A model generated the notes under the pieces. The model saw only the letters and a program-made list of their open reading frames with translations, searched no databases and was not told the origin of the DNA. A stretch of DNA of 64,000 bases from Phytoseiulus persimilis. Its lineage: Eukaryota; Arthropoda; Arachnida; Mesostigmata; Phytoseiidae. This document shows, piece by piece, positions 26,501 through 39,800 of the stretch. Location of the stretch: NCBI GenBank assembly GCA_037576195.1, contig CM075101.1:3596001-3660000 (forward strand). The letters run 5' to 3'. The translations under genes were made by a program, and so were the position numbers. Numbering within the stretch: the stretch's first letter is position 1; each line of letters opens with the position of its first letter.

Positions 26501-29500
26501 TCTGAATGGGTCCTCAAGCTTCCTCTCGTCAGTTTCTGAGCCCAACTTCTTCTGTTGTTCTCCCAGAGTAGGAGATTCGAGCGAACTGCACGAGGGAATA
26601 CACAGAGAAGAGTTGGGTATTTGAATCGGCGATTAATAATTTATTGTCGCAAAGCCGCCGACTCCAGACTGGAGGATCCCTCCTGTGTTCGCCTCCTCTC
26701 GATTCCTCTTGGATCGAATCTCGTTCCCGCTCCTTTGTGTTCTCCTCTCCGCTTCCTTTCCATTCTCTCGCCTTTTCTTGCTATCCGAACGCCAAGTTCC
26801 TCGCGTGAAGCTCGTGCAGGCGCTGCCCGCGCGCTCTGTTTGCGCATGCCCTTTATGCACATATCGTACAACAATATGGTCTGTGTGCAGTCGTGTGCGC
26901 GTGCATCATCACCCGCCGTTACGATGTTGTATTTTTCACGAGATACATAGCTGCCAGCCACGTCTCCACTGAAGATCAACAGGAAAATCGGTGGGAAAGA
27001 GGTTGGGGAATGTTTGAGGAGGAAGGGTTGGGAACTGTTTCCGGGGACGCTCCGCAGCTGACTGACGAGATTGAAACCTCAAATGAATGTAGAGCACCTA
27101 GCAATTATCAATGCATGAATGCGAGAGCTCGAGCAAGTATGCATCTGGTCTGTATGCATGCGCATAGTTCTACGTTCTTTCATGCAATCTAAAAACTCGA
27201 CCACAGTGCCTCCAGGGCGGTTGTCTCCGTGCCGGGATCATCCAGCTCCTTCTTTCGCTCGCTGTTAGCGATGCATATGCGCCATATTCATGGAATCGTA
27301 CATTTCCTCCGCAAACGACTCCCTGCCGAATTGGGAGCACTTGTTCCAAGAAGGAATCCTCATAACGCGTCACAACCAACACGCGAGAGCCCAACAGTCG
27401 GCCGAGCGCGCGATCTACACCAGCAAATCAGGCGGGGAAAAAAGGAATCTGAACAAGGAATACCACGCGGAGGCGATCGAAGTCACTACGTTGTCGAGAG
27501 TCTGTTGATTGGCGGCCGTTCGTAGCGCCGAGGGAATGATGCTCCAAAACACCATCTCGCTCGATCACGCCCTGAGCCTCGAAGTAGGGAACTCGTTGCT
27601 TGAAATTACTCGGTCTGATAACCTGACCCAGAGGACTGAGGACTCAATTTTTTTAGCTCGACGCGATTGTTCCCTGTGTAATTGTGGCGGTTTAAGATTG
27701 CGTTGTTATCGCCGTTGACGTCGGGGTCGTTGCGACGGTTCAAGTTGTACGAACTGAAAAACATTCGCTATTGGGAGCCCTGAGCCCCGATGTATTTCAG
27801 TAAATTGCTGCCGGATAACGGCGGGGTCTCTCGCAGGCGGCTCGCCTAACTGCTTACGAACGCGTCGGGATTAGGAATTCCGTTGGTGTTCCACGCGGCG
27901 GGAGGACCCATTCATACCGTAGCCGTCCGCATGCATGTACGATGTGCATGAAGGGACTATTTCGAAACAGGCGCGAGTTGGAAATGACACAGTTGCGCCA
28001 CAACCCCGATCCGAGACCTCGGACGCTACGGAAACGGACCCCAGCAGGAACGGCAGTTGATTCCTTTGCGGAGAGCGCTCGTGATAGGTTTACGAACAGA
28101 CCGTCAGCAGACGAGCATGGAGCAGGCGTGATAATAACTCTGGGTTCCCGGCCTGGAAAAGCAGTTGGAACTCGGATGTCACGATGCCGAGCCGCGTGTT
28201 GTCGGTTCCCTGCTCCACAAGCAACCAAGGCTTCGGGGAAGAGCTCCCCGAAAGGAAAGTTTTTACTGATCGGTGGAACCGAACGCGGTCACACGCGACT
28301 CCCGCCGTGGACCTCAATAACTGGCCCCGAGAGTGGCGACGTGCTCCGACCACACGTAAAACGGTCCGCTCGGCTCCCCTCGTGCCCGCGCTCCGTCCAA
28401 CTGACCGTACAGCCGTCGGACGAGCGTATTTATACAAAGTAGCCACTCTCGGAGCCTTCCATGTTCGGAGACGCAAGGTAACCGAGCAGCCAGCCCTCAG
28501 CTCAAAGTGCACCGCATGATCTCAATGTTCCGGCACAGCGGCTTGTTGCGCATCCTCTGCTGAGAGGATTCGGCTGCTGCAGCGTCCCGACATTCAGGAC
28601 GGAGCTGTGTCTTGGCAAAATTTCCATGGGGGACAGCTCGGATTTGTTTCGACGCATGACGGAAGTCGCACTGCGACGCGGCGAACATTCCAGACAAGTC
28701 AGGAATATTGGTGAGAGATCTCGGCGAGAACTCCGACGGAAATCTCTTCAGCAAACGCCATCGAGAGCCTCTTCTGAAGAGCGCCTCGAATCCCACCAGC
28801 GTCGCGGTTTGGCCGACTGGAAACACAAAAAACCTTATAAGCAATGTTGGAGCTTTGCTCATTCACTCGTTCCAAGTTCAACAGCTCAGCTACTCACCGG
28901 CTCTGGGTAGAATTTCAAAATCAGCCTCGTGACGCACAAAGCGTTGAAATCCTCTCTAAGTGGATGAAGTCGATCGAAAAAAACTTCCACGCTCCTTCAA
29001 AATCTCAAAAAGCCGCGGGAGCGGAGAGCCGGAACGCGCTCGCGCTTTCGGCCTCCCTTATATTTATTTAAATTGAACATGCGAGCGAGCCCAACATGCT
29101 CACGAGGCCAGTCGAGCGCGTCACAATAAAGTTTCGGAAACCAACCAGCGAAAACTCCGAGATGCTCTATAACATCGAGCGTGGATTGGAACCCTTGGAA
29201 GCCTGTTTTTAGGCTGTGCGTGTGTGTTTTGAGAAATCAACTCATCACAGGAAACCGCGGACGGAGGGCGTAGGGGAGCGCATGTGCTCCCACGAATGAT
29301 GTATCCGATCTGATCTCTGCGTCGAAAGTCAGATCTCCATCAGGAGAACAGGGCAAGAGCTCGTAGGATCGAGCGAACAATAAAACTACCGTAGAGCGGT
29401 GTTTGCATCGTTCGTAATGTTCGCGGCTGTTGGTTTTGGCTAGCCACCGAAACATGAACAATCCGCATCGCAAACGATTCTGCTCCGGATTGCAACGCGA

Positions 29501-31180
29501 CTAGCCTCGAGCCAAAACCATGGGCGTGGACCCCCGTTCCACCCACGTCTGGCTCCCACTCGCGCACAAACATACGACGGAGTCGAGCTGACCATATGTT
29601 GGTTTGCTGGCCGACCGATGCCTTGGCGTTCCCGGTCGGGAGACGCGTGCGGGCCGAATGCAGAAAGCCTTCGAATGCTTCCACGGGAGGAGAAACATGG
29701 CGCTGGAGGAGGAAGGATTTTTGCGGCCCACATCAACGCTACGAAGAGTCACGTTCGTTCGATGCCGCGGCGAACTCCCCGAGCCGACTCATCTTAGAGG
29801 AATCTTGCTTTGACGATCCGAACTTTCGGGCCGCCCCGGAATTGTTGCCTTCGGAAAACGCAATTTCCTCTCAAACACAGCCCTCATTCACCCGGAGTTA
29901 GTATCCTCTCATCGCCCACTTTCGAAGAGAATCCTGAGGGCGCTTCGAGAAGGATCGCTCGCGAATTAGCGCAGCCCAACCACACGTCCGTGTCCAAACT
30001 GCGGCTAATGGAGCTGCCAACCTGTTTGAATTTCTGCCTGACGTGCCCGGAGAGTTCGAACTCCAGAGACTGGCGGTCACAATACGCCTTCCTCAACGCC
30101 GAAAGCCTCCGGCTGCTCGGCCCGTTCCCCCACTTAAACTCGACCCGAAAGAGGTTTTTGACGAAAGCTCCAGGAAATTCGATCCCACGCTCTTTCGCTC
30201 GCTTTGTCTTTCTCTGTACGGGCGGCCGTCCGTTCGCGAGGCTCGGCTTACAACCAGCGAGGGGCGCTTGCGATGCTCAAGCCGAGGAAACACAAAGAGC
30301 GGGGCCGTCGACTCCATCGGGGCAGAAGCGCAGAGCCTCGCAGCCGACGCTACCGTTGTGGTGACTCAAAGCAACGCACGCTGGAGCGTTACCGACAACG
30401 AGTACTACGATTCCGGAGAAACTCCGCCCTATAAATTGAATATCTGCAGAGAAACTAGCTCAAAGCATCAGTCCATGAAGCGCCGCCTGGGACGCCAATG
30501 TAGTCAACGCATCAAAGGTCGACCAGGGCCTTGTCAGCAGGCATCAGTCGGTAGCACCTGTTCACAGAGCGAGTCCCTACGGGAAGTCTCGTTCACCTAC
30601 TGAACCTCAAAGTTTTTTTTAAAAGGAAGTCAGGGAGGGTAGGAGTCATCTCTAAAAAGAGAAAATCAAGTTAAAGGCAGAGCTTGGGAAATGATTGAAA
30701 CTGCGGCGAAGGAAAACTGGAGCCATTGCTTGCGGTTGAACAAAAACGTCACTCAACTGCTAGCGAGGAGAAAAGTCGGAAGTGGGTGTCATAGGAGAGA
30801 ACTGGGCTCGGCTCGGAGCTGCCGTCAGAGCTGGCGGTCGGAGCGGCTTTGCTACGACAACGTCGACTATGGAGACGTATGAGCGGGCCGGATGAGCAGA
30901 GCCCGAAAGAAGATCTACGAAGCCGCAAGAATGCCGAAGACGAGTTTGAACGAGTGCAAGGGATGAGGCGAGCAGACAAAAGGAATCGTCGTAAGAGGCT
31001 GAGAATGCGTTGAGCGCGATAGCAGCGGCATACGCTGAGCGAACGTCGCAGAAGACAACCGTCTGTACAGCGACACAACTGCCGCCGCCGCCACAGTTTT
31101 TACATTGTTCGACGGCGTTCCCAGAGTCCACCTGAGCGAAGAAAACACCGTTTCAGACTTGTATTCCGTTTTCGTCCCAG
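23593..31180. other. No gene recognised
   Basis: Holds the GCAT repeat at 25345 and a loose cluster of TGCATG-containing sites around 27110-27180 and 27925-27950. Open frames reach 186 codons (30043-30603) but are Arg/Ser-rich and overlapped by antisense frames. Confidence 0.55.
25345..25366. repeat. (GCAT)n palindromic microsatellite
   Basis: 22 bp of GCAT repeats, ending GC. The tract is self-complementary, so it reads the same on both strands and could extrude a hairpin. Each unit also contains GCATG, the core of the Rbfox RNA-binding motif known in animals. Whether that matters depends on the tract being transcribed, which the sequence does not show. Confidence 0.9.
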
Positions 31181-31238
31181 GTTAAAGCTGGTCCGTCTAC
31201 GAGATGGAACCTGGTCCGGGAAGTCATTCAGTGCACAG
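31181..31238 (+). CDS. Candidate 58-nt internal exon
   Basis: A pyrimidine-rich acceptor (GTATTCCGTTTTCGTCCCAG) and a consensus donor (CAG|GTGAGC) bracket 58 nt. Two of three frames are open, reading VKAGPSTRWNLVREVIQCTG or LKLVRLRDGTWSGKSFSAQ. The small size and matched splice sites are what suggest an exon; neither peptide is recognised. The next plausible acceptor (GTACGTATCAG at 31474) leads into frames that stop within about 20 codons, so a continuing gene model is not secured. Confidence 0.22.
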
Positions 31239-31701
31239 GTGAGCATCAGCTTTGCACGTCGAATGAGCTCCGGTGTCACAGATCACAGAACTGGCACAAT
31301 CGCATCTCGCTGAAACCCGTGAGTTCCTGAGCTGATCAAGCTCGACTTTAAGATCCACCAACTTGTGAGAAGGCTTCAAGCTCATGACTCAGGATGATGC
31401 TCCTTGGAAATATCCTCACTTCATCGGAAAGTAAAAACATACAATTCGTTTTTTTCCACATAATGTACGTATCAGGCTACTGGTTCAGAGGGAGGCCAAG
31501 ATGGAATTTGACACTGATTTCGCTGGATTAGAGGTCCACAGTGTGGACTCAACACCCTTCAACGGAGCCAGTGCCTCCATCCAGTATCAGCACGAAATCG
31601 ACCAATCGGAGAATTCGGAGTTTGTTATCGTGGTGTCTTTCGGGACACGAGCCGATCAACGACGGATACTGATAAGCGGGACGACCCGGATCTTCCAAAA
31701 A

Positions 31702-31930
31702 CAGTACAAAATCGATTATATCAACCCCGATTACTTCAACCATTCAGATCCCAACCTCGACTATTTCAACTTGAGATACAGTGCAGGACCGATGATCTCA
31801 ACCTGGATTATTCCAACTTTTGATCATTCCAATCTGGATTATACCAACTTACGATTATTTCCCGTTCCCCAACCGTTCCTTCCAAAACCGTGTTCTGCAT
31901 CGACTAGTTGAAAGAACCGAGGTTGTACTT
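31702..31930. mobile_element. MITE, pogo/Tigger-like (copy B, diverged)
   Basis: A 229-bp relative of the element at 55.3 kb. The left end begins CAGTACAAAATCGATTATAT and the right end reads CCGAGGTTGTACTT before a TA dinucleotide. About 18 of 24 TIR positions match between its own two ends, so it is older or more decayed than copy A. The left flank is AA rather than TA. Inside are several degenerate copies of the GATTATTTCAACC motif, such as GATTACTTCAACC, GACTATTTCAAC, GGATTATTCCAAC and GATTATACCAAC. A 137-codon open frame (31501-31911) runs into the element from its left flank. The part inside the element only spells the repeat and should not be read as protein. Confidence 0.75.
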
Positions 31931-32418
31931 TATTCGCAAGTCTCGCGGTCACCGTGCAATGTGGAATCGGGGTAGGGGGAAGGTAGGCAGTAGACCTGGT
32001 ATCTACATCTGTGTGCGGAAAAATAGCAGCTGGGAGCGATCGACACCGATCGTTCATTCTTGCAGAAGAGAACTGAGGTCCAACAGAGCTTTTGCTGACT
32101 AGAGTGCTCAGAGCGAGACGTCGTCCGAGAGCCGGTTCGATTTTGGTGGTTTTTCCTCATCTGGGACCGAGCGGAGAGTCATTTAATAGCGCTGCCGTGG
32201 CTAGTTAAATTAACCGACCGAATCCAGCCAAGTGGAGCTAATGACAACCGGAGATAAAAATGACGAAATAAATTAGTTCGAAAACATTTCAAGTAATCAA
32301 ATGGGAAGATCATTATCCAGCGAACGGGCATGCAAGCGGGGTAACGAACAGAAAGACGCAGCTTGGCGAGGGAGTCGCTTCGTCGCCGACTGATCATTAC
32401 ATTGTTGGACATGCGCAA

Positions 32419-32433
32419 GGGGGGGGGGGGGGG
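32419..32433. repeat. poly(G) tract, G15
   Basis: Fifteen consecutive G on the + strand, shortly after GACATGCGCAA. No gene context is recognised. Confidence 0.95.
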
Positions 32434-33618
32434 TTCTCGTCGATGCTCACAAAGTTCCCTTCTGTCTCTCCACCTTACGCTTGTTGTCGTTTCCTTCCTC
32501 CACCCGAAGCTATGACCAAGAGAAACGGAGTCGTGGCCAAGGGCGATGGCCCGCCCGTTCACTCGAGCGACCAGAGTCAGTGATTTGCCGCTGTATGATT
32601 AGCGATGAGCACAATCGAGCAGAGGTCGAGGAAAACCCGTCAGAAGAGAGCGAAAATCGAGCGATGGTGGCAGCGAAATCCGGGTTCAATGAACGGATGT
32701 GTTGAACGTCAACCTTACCAATGACAGGCGGAGATGCGGCGGAATCGAATGAACTCGCTGTTGATGGATTCTGGCTCGGGAAAGAGGTTCTGAATGAAAA
32801 GAACCAGAAAAACGGGAGAGCAGAAAAACTACATGCCGTGGAGAGGAATTCCGCGCAAGATGCGTCGCCACGAGGCAGAGCTATCTCATCGGAGTATTAG
32901 CTCATCGGTTCCAAGCGGGTGATATTTGATGAGTAACTCCATCATGAGGAACGAACTACTGGGACGGAGAAACCAATCGGATTCGCTTTCCCTTGGGCTG
33001 TGGCTCGCACTCGATTCGGGTCGAGTTGCCTGTAATCGGCATGGGTATACCTCCGGATGGTGCGTAAACGCTCATGAGAACGAGCCCACTCGTTCACCAG
33101 TCTGCGTCGTACCTATTGGAAGTGAGTTCTTGAGATGATACTCCAGTCTTCCTCTCGTCTGGTTGTTGCTTCACAAATCGCACAGCGTGGTTCGCACACC
33201 TCTCCCATTAGGAGAGCGCAACATGAGATATGAGGACGACGATTTCGCAGCATGAACGCATTGTCAAATAAAATGATGTTCCCATTACAAAGGCAGAGGA
33301 TTGGTGGCCGAGACATGCCGTGAATCTTCAGCTCTTGCCATTGACTTCGATGTTCGCTTGATGTTCGAAGTCACTTTCGCTCTCAGAAATGCATTCAGTA
33401 TGTGAGCACGCCGAGTTTACGTTATTGATTCGCCACGACCGGTCTTGAGCTACACCTCGGACGAGCCATCGGAGGCGTTCGGAACTTTCCCTTGAGGCGA
33501 GATCGGTTCGGCTGCGTGCACCCTGCTTTATACGTACTTTGGTCGCTTTTGCATGGATGCGAGCTCACTCAATAACATTATTAATCAGCACGCATATTCA
33601 AATGAGCTCCGCAGAACA

Positions 33619-33630
33619 GGGGGGGGGGGG
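33619..33630. repeat. poly(G) tract, G12
   Basis: Twelve consecutive G on the + strand. It sits inside overlapping short open frames that are not credited. Confidence 0.95.
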
Positions 33631-34887
33631 CGTCACCGGTGCGATATTCTATGCCGTCGTTCGACTCGAGTGAAGAACATCTCAAGCACAAAGAACCGAA
33701 ACGCCGAACGAATTTGTTCGAAATTCTGGCGGCTGGTATCGTGAGTTCGGGGTGTTTTCATGAAGCGGAGACTGCGAATAAGAATCGCTCGGTTCCGGAC
33801 CGAATCCTGAGACTGGACTTGCCTCGAATATTGATATTGAGGACACAAGCAATTCGTCAACAACGTCATACGTTCCCTGAACGCCCGCGTCCGTCTCCTC
33901 AGACTCCTTCGGTGCAGTTGGCTCCTTGGCGCCGCCTGCGGGGACCACGCGAACGGCCGTTTTGCCGAAAAGGCATCGTTCCGACGGAGAATCGTAACGA
34001 TGGCCAGCAGCGGGGATCATCCTGGAATTCTCCCAGGAACCTAGCCATCGAGAGGGAAGGACATTGACCGGGGCTTTTCGTGGGTTCGCAGAAAGGAAAC
34101 CTTGTTTCGGGAGGAAAAAAAAAACGTTCCTATCAGTTTCGGAAGCTCTGACCTGGTTTGGACGCGCGTCGCTGTTTGTTCGGAAGCGTGCAGAGTGATC
34201 CAATAAGCAGTGTGTACAAAGTCCCGGTCCGATGCTGAACAAGGACGTCAAGTGAGCACAATTGGCAACAGAGTGACTTCTCACTCGAGACTGTGGCCGA
34301 CTGGTTGACTACGAGGCTGGCCGTCTCCGGGGAATGAGTGTTTCTCGGTTGTCGAGTAGTTGCCTGTGTTTCAGTATGTTCCCGGCTGCCAACACGTCGC
34401 GTTGTGAGCTCATCTCTGGTCGCTCCTGTACGTCGTTCATCGGCGGCGAAGAGGCCCTCGAAGTCTCCGCAATGTTAGTCTACTCTGTCCGTCATTTATT
34501 TAACATGCATATGAGGTTCGCAGCCGGTTTGGTATTAATATGCGGGGTGCATTATAGACTGCGACGGCCTGCCTACCAGGGCTTTGGCCAGGGCTCAGAG
34601 AGCCCCAGGGCGGTCGTAACTGACGTCGCGGTAGGGTAGAGAGCAGCTTGCGACCCCAGAGCTTTATGTGCGCCCCGCTTTTATCTGGAGCTTCTAGTTG
34701 CACCGAGTCGATGACCGACATCGATCACGGGGTTTGCGACTGTGGCGAATACTTCTCCAGATTTCGACAACGAGGTGGGATTGCTTCTCGCTGTTCGAAA
34801 GTTTCGCCTCGAGCGAAATTAGAGAGACCCACACTTCCCTCCACGGTGGGTCGGGGGCACCTGGTCTTGAGACGCGGGAGTACACGT

Positions 34888-34923
34888 TGATGACGATCGT
34901 CATTGTGATCACGATCGTCGTCA
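34888..34923. repeat. Imperfect inverted repeat, 13-bp arms
   Basis: The left arm TGATGACGATCGT (34888-34900) and the right arm ACGATCGTCGTCA (34911-34923) pair at 12 of 13 positions around a 10-nt loop, CATTGTGATC. The arms themselves contain the small palindrome ACGATCGT. It could be a hairpin in RNA or a dimeric binding site; nothing nearby decides between them. Confidence 0.7.
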
Positions 34924-35399
34924 CCACGGAACGTACCCCAAGGGTTCGGGAAAAAAAATCCTCGATGACTCACGGTCCCCTGATAGCCTCTCCGCGCGAA
35001 ATCTCTCAGCCCGGGCCAGGGCTCTAGCCCGCGTTCCTGGTCTGAACTCTTCTGGGAGGGTGAATTCACCCTGCTCATGACTCCGTATCGGAGATCGAGC
35101 CGTCTTCCAGGGAAAACCATGGATCCCTGACTGAATCAGGATGCGTTCTCCTTTCGGCCGACGCCGCTGAATGTTGGGTGTTTGGCTGGATCTCGATCTC
35201 CTCATCGCTCGTTTGTTCGTAAGCTCGTCCGATCGCCCGCCGGTCGCAGGAAGCAGCGCAAGCTCCAGCAACACGTGGTGGCGATATTACGTGACTTGGG
35301 TTTTTATCGACACGGCGATCTGGAGGTCCCTCGCTCCCCGGGGCAGGTGGGTTCTTTAATATCGCTGAAAGCGAGCAAGCAAGCCGTTATGGAGTTGCG

Positions 35400-36044
35400 A
35401 TGAACTTCATTTCTTCGAAGGTCGACACTGGCAGAACACTTCCCGGTCTTGTTCCCGGATTCTGGACGAGTGATCCAGCCATCGAACCGAAGAGCAGGTG
35501 GGTGGCCCGGAGAGTTCTCCCCGATCCTCATACTAGAGCTCTTGCATCACCGCGTGTTTCGATGACAGCTGGAGAACTGCTGCACTGTTTGCGCGAAAAT
35601 CAGGGAAGCTCACATGTTTCCGGAGGCGAATATTGGAACGAAGATATTGTGCGCATCGGTCTTCCCTGCTCTAGTTTTCCGGCATGGACTCACGGCCGGT
35701 TGCAAAAGAGTGTTCAGTCACTTCGGGATGCAAAAAGTCGTCCGACTGGTGTCATCCAGACCATTTGTCAAGTTGTGGACGTAATCTTCGACATTCTTGG
35801 CATTCGCTCAGGTCGGCGAGAGGGGACCGATGCCGCGTCTACCATCAGGGGAGCGGCTATGGCGGGTCGTATCGGACCCGCTGTTCGAGTTCGTGATTAC
35901 AACTGCATATACTGCGTAGCTAATGAGAGACTTCATTATCCTCTACATCCGCCTCCATGGGGCCTCTTCGGGCAGCACGACGTCGACGACGCGCTCGCGA
36001 CACTAACAGCCACTACCTGCTGCAGGCTGCAAACGGGAGCGTGA
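35400..36044 (+). other. 214-codon open frame, unknown
   Basis: A + frame containing GVIQTICQVVDVIFDILGIR and a later ...DYNCIYCVANERLHY. It has mixed composition without obvious low complexity, which makes it more interesting than frames of similar length elsewhere. No family is recognised. A frame this long is near what chance could supply once in a window this size. Confidence 0.12.
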
Positions 36045-36859
36045 GAAAAGTGATGCGGCGATGTTGGAACTCTCTGTTTTCCCGCCGAGAATAACTTGGT
36101 TCCGCGCGAAAAATTGCCTCCGCCAAAAAGATCCGAAGAGGGAGTATTGTGAGCTCACCAACAAGGGATCTGGAAGAGACAACACAGATGACAAATTCCT
36201 CCCAACGATGTACACAATCGGTCGAATGTGTTTCAAGATCGGCCGACGTCCAGCGTGTTCCGAGAGTCGACCTCTCAGTAGCAGATCCTCCGCCGCCGCT
36301 CCGAGACAATGGGAATCAGATCGAACGAACGAACCGTTGGAGCGGCAGAGGAAAGCGAAGAGGAGTCACAAAAAATGCCGATAGGCTTCTTACACACGCA
36401 AATATTTCTCGGCGAAGGACACGACTCGACTTCGCTCGCAGCGCCCGAGGCGGCATCGAGGACTCGGGTCGATCCATTTACGATTGGAGTGAACGTCAAT
36501 CCAAGCTCTTGCGAGATTACAACTGTCCATTGTTGTCCGTGACGTAGTTGCCGTTGTCATTGATGTTCCTGTTCATTCGAGTAGCGGTCAAAGAGTGTCG
36601 CGGGTGAGGAGAAACAACGGGGCTTCGAGTGCAGAGTATCTGCCCTCTCCCTCCTATTTTCCCTCGTTTCTATTTCTCTCTTTCCTGATCCGCGTGCAAA
36701 AGCCACGGCCGCGGCCGAGTAGCACTTATGCTCGGAGGAGCGTATCTTGTGTTCGGGCCTGGCTGTCCCCTCGGTTTCGCTTTCTTTCTCCGCTGGATAC
36801 TACCACTCGCTGAGGCCGATACGAACCCTTTCCGGCTCCTCGTTCGACTTCTTGCGGGA

Positions 36860-36861
<2 letters not shown>

Positions 36862-36896
<35 letters not shown>
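36862..36896. repeat. (CT)n microsatellite
   Basis: About 17 uninterrupted CT dinucleotides, the longest dinucleotide tract in the window. It lies in a pyrimidine-rich stretch (about 36650-36900). That bias lowers stop-codon density, so the overlapping open frames at 36728-37124 (+) and 36670-36936 (-) are probably artefacts. Confidence 0.95.
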
Positions 36897-36899
<3 letters not shown>

Positions 36900-39800
36900 T
36901 CGTGCGGAGGACCTGGCGGAGACTCGTCTCCTTCATTGCATTTTGCCTTCCTCGTCCCTGGCTTTTTTTCGGGCCTCATAAGGAAGGGCGCAGGCGAGCA
37001 AGCGTTTTCCGTTTGCTCATTGCGTCCAGTAACGTTTTTTTTCTTGTCTGGGAGCAGTCTCCTTGGGGCTTTGTCAATGTCCGAGTGGCCGTTCGTCTGC
37101 TCGTCCTACTATAGCTCCGTCTGATGATCTCTCTCTTTCTCCGGCAAGTGTTCGAATGTCTCGCGGCGAGCTGAGTTGCCTCATCGAGAACCGTCATTTC
37201 CTCGTCCGAACGATGGCTTCTTCAATGGGTCTTTTTTCGTAAGCCCCTCCCCCTGATGGGCCCGGGATGGACGACTGAACATCCCCCAGATCGGCGTAGG
37301 AGGCTGCCCAAAATCTCTACTTCGGTGGTCGCTCGCACCGCAGGGTAGGAAGTCCCCTCCTCCCACCATTGGAGAAACGCCTTCGGCCGTGACTTCACTC
37401 ATACACATTACAGGTCACGGGCTGCGCCCGTTAGGATAATGATTTGCGACGTCAGATTAGATTTCGGCTCGGCGCGAGCGTTCCCGCCCGGGCACCATCT
37501 GAGGGCAGTCATGAAAGAGCGCTTTTAGCCAATTGCTCCTTCGAAATGCTTTTTTTCTTCCGACAGATCATTAGCGCTATTCATTTCATTGCGGTCCGCC
37601 CCGCCGCTGCGAGGGAGCAGTCATTTGCAGAGAGGAGATGGAACGACAGGACGGGGCCGAAACGATAAGAAAACAAGCCGAAAGAAGTCCTTCTCGTGAA
37701 TCCATCAATGTCCGACTGGGCCGGAAAGTTCGGCGCGATGCTTGTTCTCTCTCAACGATGGAGACACAGCCGCCAAATTGGAACGACAATGCTGCGGCCA
37801 TTCACGTCGCACATGTACTGCCCGAAGGTCGAGGGTTTCGGCCTTTCCGGTGCCGAGCGGTTCGTGAATATAAGTTCGGCTAACAAAGGCCTCCGTCGAA
37901 ACTCCTTCGGCTCTGGCTGAGCCGAGGATTCAGGGGCACGGATGGATATCGATCCAAATTAAAGAAAAATCGATTCTCTCGGAAGTTCGAGGAACATCCC
38001 CGAACCCGCTCCCGAACCCACTAAGCCTCAGTCTTTCCCCCGATTCTCTTCCTCGACTGGATCCTCTCCCTGTCCATATGCAAACTCAGGAGTCGGCATC
38101 ATACCCGTCCCGAACTCGGTGGTCGACAACAACCGAAAACGTTCCTTGGCTATCGGGTCTCTGGGCTCTACCGGAACTTTTGCGTCGACGCGGGGTTCGC
38201 CGCAAGAGCACTATTTCGGATCAGATGTTCAGAGCTATTTCTCCAAGTTGATATCGAGCTAGCGGAACGGAATTTCTTTGATTGTTTTCCCGACGACGCG
38301 CTTGTGAACGAAGTTTTTCGCTTCCGGGAAACTTGGCGTCACTGAAGCTGGTCTCAACCGAACGCTCGAGAAGGTGGAGGAGAGAAATGGGAGAAAGGCT
38401 CCTTTCGCCCTCGAGGGCCTCGGTCCCACTTTTTCCCTGGTTTCGTTTTGCCTCTAATCGACCACACAATAGTGTTTGAGCTGTGAGTGGCCTCGAGCAG
38501 CGCATCCAATTTTTGCTGGCACGCTCATTGAAGTTTGAAGGAGTCTCATGTTGTTGAAGACACCGTCGCTTAACCTCTTGGCGTCGGTTGGCGTCGAGTG
38601 TCGCCATGGCCGAACAATGTGAACACGACCTAATTCAGGCCCCCACAGCAGTTCCTAGGAGTGTGTTTTGCAATTTCCCCGTCGAGACCGGGAGGTTCAG
38701 ACAGGCGCTATCGACGCCGGAAATCGTGGCCCAGAGTTTGAAACCGAGGGACGTGCCCTCGTTTCGACCGATGAGAACGCTCAAACTTTTGAGATCAAGC
38801 TGGAAGCGGGCGACGCGTCGAAAATCTGAATGACTGTCCTGAAGATCATGACGGAAATGACAACGATAAGGATGGCGGCAGTGATGATGAAGATGGCGAC
38901 GAGCCGCTCGAGAGAGTTGAGGAACGGCGGGCTGTGCGTTCCGTGGAGACAAGTCATGCGAACAAACTGGATGGACGGCTCTTCTGAAACATCAATCCGT
39001 TCATCAGGGTTCGCTCGCTCACTTCAATTTGTCATCACGTGGCGTTGGGCTGCTCCATCTCGAAGCGTCGTTCATTGCTTCCTCGTTTAAAGCTCGACGA
39101 CAATGTCGTTCCTCGCAAGACCCGACCGACCGACCGGCCGAGCGCGCGAGGCAGAGGGAGGTTTCCGAAGAAAAAAGATCCATGCCCAAATGAACCCAGC
39201 GGAGTCAAGCACATACCGAGTCTCTCTCCTTTGCCTCTCTTTCCACACGTTCTTGGCGGCAGCGGGGTGAGAACTCCGGGAAATCGCAGTCAAGCTCCGT
39301 TCTCGCCGGCGCAGACTCTCGTCCGAGATTCTTTCAGCCGTGGGAGTTCCGAGACGATTGGACATCTTCGGATTGCCTTCGACTGACGGATGATCCCGTC
39401 ATCTTTTTACCCGCCACTGTGCTTACGTATGTTAGTCGGGCGTGCATGCATGGATATGCATCCCTTAATGTTGACGGATGGATGTCCCGTCGCTCGGCGG
39501 ACATTTTTGCGGAGGCGCGCGGTATCCCGCACACGCCCCAGCGCCGCCCCCCTCCCCCTTTACAGCTTGACAAACGGATGGTACGGTGATCTTATTGCGC
39601 CTCCTGCGACAGCAAGACTGCCGCTCCTGTTGCAGGAGCACCACAGACGAATAGGATTCCGCTTCAAGTTGGACGCTCCATGGAAGTCACCAAACCCAAC
39701 AAGAAACACTCCTATAGTCCAACAACTCTTCGTCGATTTACACAGCGTCTGAATCTGTCAACAGTTCTCAGCTGAACACGCAAAGCTCATCGGCTCCTTT

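Noticed and set aside
31501-31911. 137-codon + frame starting MEFDTDFAGLEVHSVDST
   Set aside because: Its second half is the MITE at 31702-31930 and simply translates the repeat. The first half has no homology or convincing splice support.
36670-37124. Overlapping long frames on both strands around the CT tract
   Set aside because: They exist because pyrimidine-rich sequence lacks stop codons. They contain the dinucleotide repeat itself.
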